A DNA stretch of 64,000 bases, from assembly GCA_902779845.1 (NCBI GenBank), contig CACZCZ010000029.1, forward strand, positions 1-64,000. Reading direction: 5' to 3'. The stretch's first letter is position 1. Every line of letters begins with the position of its first letter. The DNA comes from an uncultured Bacteroidales bacterium. GTDB taxonomy: Bacteria; Bacteroidota; Bacteroidia; Bacteroidales; Bacteroidaceae. The notes under the pieces were generated by a model. It worked only from the letters and a program-made list of their open reading frames with translations. It had not been told where the DNA came from and searched no databases. Shown piece by piece: positions 62,460 to 64,000 of the stretch. The position numbers and the translations under genes were made by a program.

Positions 62460-62558
62460 CGCCGCTTTTTGAGAGCATAAGCGAAATTTTCGATTAAACA
62501 CATTATTTATTTTATTTAGGTATTCACTTTAAGTTCTGCGCGTGAGCGCAATCTTGCT

Positions 62559-63911
62559 ATGGAATTGACAGCCCTGACGGCCACATCACCTATCGATGGC
62601 CGCTATCGTTCAAAAACCGAGTCCTTAGATCAGTATTTCTCCGAATACGCACTGATACGTTATCGTGTGCGTGTGGAAATCGAGTACTTCATCTTCCTGT
62701 GCGAGCTGCCCCTGCCGCAGCTGGCTGACTTCCCCCGCGACCTCTTCCCCCGCCTCCGCGCCATCTACCAGGAGTTCTCCCTGGAGGATGCACAGCGCGT
62801 GAAGGACATCGAGGCCGTCACCAACCACGACGTCAAGGCGGTGGAGTACTTCATCAAGGAGAAGATTGACCAGATCAACAACCCCGCGCTCCATGCAGCC
62901 AAGGAGTTCATCCACTTCGGCCTGACCTCACAAGACATCAACAACACGAGTGTCCCCCTGTCCATCAAGGAGGCACTGCAGGACGTGGTCATGCCGCTCC
63001 TGGAACGTCTGCAGCAGCAGCTGGACACCTTTGCCGACGAGTGGAAGGACATCCCCATGCTGGCCAAGACCCACGGACAGCCGGCCTCCCCTACCCGCCT
63101 GGGCAAGGAGATAGAGGTCTTCGCCTACCGCCTCCGCCAGCAGCTGGAACTGCTGCGCAGCACCCCCATCACCGCTAAGTTCGGCGGCGCCACGGGCAAC
63201 TTCAACGCCCACCACGTAGCCTACCCCGCCATGGACTGGCGCAGCCTGGCCAACGACTTCGTGCGCAAGCATCTGGGCTTGGAGCGCGAGGAGTGGACGA
63301 CACAGATCTCCAACTACGACAACCTCGCAGCCCTCTTCGATGCCCTGCGCCGCATTGGCACCATCATCATCGACCTGGACCGCGACGTGTGGCAGTACAT
63401 CTCCATGGGCTACTTCCGCCAGAAGGTGAAAGCCGGCGAGGTAGGCTCCAGCGCTATGCCGCACAAGGTGAACCCCATCGACTTCGAGAACTCCGAAGGC
63501 AACCTCGGCATCGCCGGCGCCATCCTCGAGCATCTCTCCCACAAGCTACCCATCAGCCGCCTGCAGCGCGACCTCACGGACTCCACCGTGCTGCGCAACG
63601 TCGGCGTACCTCTCGGGCACATCGTCATCGCCATCCAGAGCACCCTCAAGGGCTTAGGCAAGCTGCTGCTCAACGAACAGGCGATACGCGCCGACCTCGA
63701 GCAGAACTGGGCCGTGGTGGCAGAGGCCATACAGACCATCCTGCGCCGCGAAGGCTACCCCAACCCCTACGAGACGCTCAAGGCCCTGACGCGCACCGGC
63801 GCGGCCATCAGCCCCGAGAGCATTGCAGATTTCATTGAAACACTCGACGTCAGCGAAGCCGTGAAGGCTGAACTGCGCGTCATAACCCCCAATAATTATA
63901 CAGGTATTTAA
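62559..63911 (+). CDS. purB: adenylosuccinate lyase
   Basis: The 450-residue enzyme cleaves SAICAR and adenylosuccinate in purine synthesis. The fumarase/aspartase superfamily signature GSSAMPHKVNPIDFEN (about residues 295-310) is complete. TKTHGQPASPTRLG-like sequence (as AKTHGQPASPTRLG) has the catalytic His, and TSQDINNTS is also conserved. Length and end are normal. It is divergent from the xyl operon. A gene starting 9 bp downstream is cut by the window end. Confidence 0.95.
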   Translation: MELTALTATSPIDGRYRSKTESLDQYFSEYALIRYRVRVEIEYFIFLCELPLPQLADFPRDLFPRLRAIYQEFSLEDAQRVKDIEAVTNHDVKAVEYFIKEKIDQINNPALHAAKEFIHFGLTSQDINNTSVPLSIKEALQDVVMPLLERLQQQLDTFADEWKDIPMLAKTHGQPASPTRLGKEIEVFAYRLRQQLELLRSTPITAKFGGATGNFNAHHVAYPAMDWRSLANDFVRKHLGLEREEWTTQISNYDNLAALFDALRRIGTIIIDLDRDVWQYISMGYFRQKVKAGEVGSSAMPHKVNPIDFENSEGNLGIAGAILEHLSHKLPISRLQRDLTDSTVLRNVGVPLGHIVIAIQSTLKGLGKLLLNEQAIRADLEQNWAVVAEAIQTILRREGYPNPYETLKALTRTGAAISPESIADFIETLDVSEAVKAELRVITPNNYTGI

Positions 63912-63920
63912 ACAACATCT

Positions 63921-64000
63921 ATGGAAAACAACGATGAAAAATGGCGCGAGAACTTCGCGCAGAATGAAGGAAAAGAAGAGAGTAACAGCTATGGCACTCC
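63921..64000 (+). CDS. start of an unidentified gene, cut by the window
   Basis: An ATG 9 bp after purB opens a frame MENNDEKWRENFAQNEGKEE that runs to the window edge. The charged, low-complexity beginning resembles the extended N-terminus that some Bacteroidales pseudouridine synthases (RluB-type, often next to purB) carry. The fragment is too short to decide. Confidence 0.5.
   Translation, partial: MENNDEKWRENFAQNEGKEESNSYGT

Noticed and set aside
62287-62478. Longer N-terminus of XylB
   Set aside because: It would run through the -7 element and the A/T-rich gap; the FGGY start MFLLGYDIG is at 62286.

Overview
The window looks like a chromosomal segment of a Bacteroidales bacterium, most likely Prevotellaceae. 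The reasons are: promoters of the TTG-N19/20-TAnnTTTG type, few Shine-Dalgarno sequences, a fused DAHP synthase/chorismate mutase, BspA-like and LamG surface proteins with a common C-terminal tail, an S9 dipeptidyl peptidase, GH31 and GH33 enzymes, and a xylose isomerase/xylulokinase operon. Most of it is GC-rich (judged by eye, well above 50%). A clearly more AT-rich accessory stretch lies at about 20.0-30.6 kb.

Layout. 0.1-7.3 kb (minus strand) holds aromatic amino-acid biosynthesis in two units: an aminotransferase - DAHP synthase/chorismate mutase - prephenate dehydrogenase - DNA glycosylase operon, and prephenate dehydratase followed by a secreted esterase. Each unit is preceded by an 18-codon leader peptide packed with Tyr/Phe or Phe codons, an antiterminator segment and an intrinsic terminator. 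I read these as a matched pair of ribosome-mediated attenuators. 7.4-20.0 kb (mostly plus strand) holds housekeeping genes: an ABC-F ATPase, an M13 peptidase, MetA, a U32 protein, a membrane lipoprotein, two paralogous lipoproteins, a nucleotidyltransferase, XseB, IlvE and TrmB.

20.0-30.6 kb is an accessory island. It opens with a ~450-bp non-coding tract built on a 22-bp period. Then come a truncated KilA-N gene, a truncated DinD-like gene, a Fic gene, a truncated DUF1016 gene, a RecQ helicase with a long C-terminal extension, a truncated ORF6N gene, an AlbA_2/ATPase gene and a second Fic gene. Short palindromes or short repeats sit in the linkers or at the truncation points of most of these genes, and copied gene tails lie between them.

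30.6-38.2 kb returns to chromosomal genes: a sugar-isomerase-fold protein, a YgjP-type metalloprotease, an Mrp/ApbC ATPase, a secreted sialidase and a secreted PI-PLC-like protein. 38.2-50.7 kb (minus strand) has a KduI homologue with a signal peptide and a three-gene unit: BspA-like protein, 64-residue peptide, and a 3362-residue LamG surface protein. 50.7-54.2 kb has nested inverted repeats, an orphan galactitol-type PTS IIC permease, and a four-helix-bundle gene between 31-bp inverted repeats. 54.2-64 kb has greA, then the operon xylB-xylA-GH31-DPP IV on the minus strand, divergent from purB.

Repeats recur throughout: GC-rich palindromes inserted in frame in conserved genes, low-complexity intergenic repeats of 7-24 bp, a dispersed terminator element, and a nested inverted-repeat element present twice. 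I saw no rRNA or tRNA genes, no CRISPR array and no transposase.
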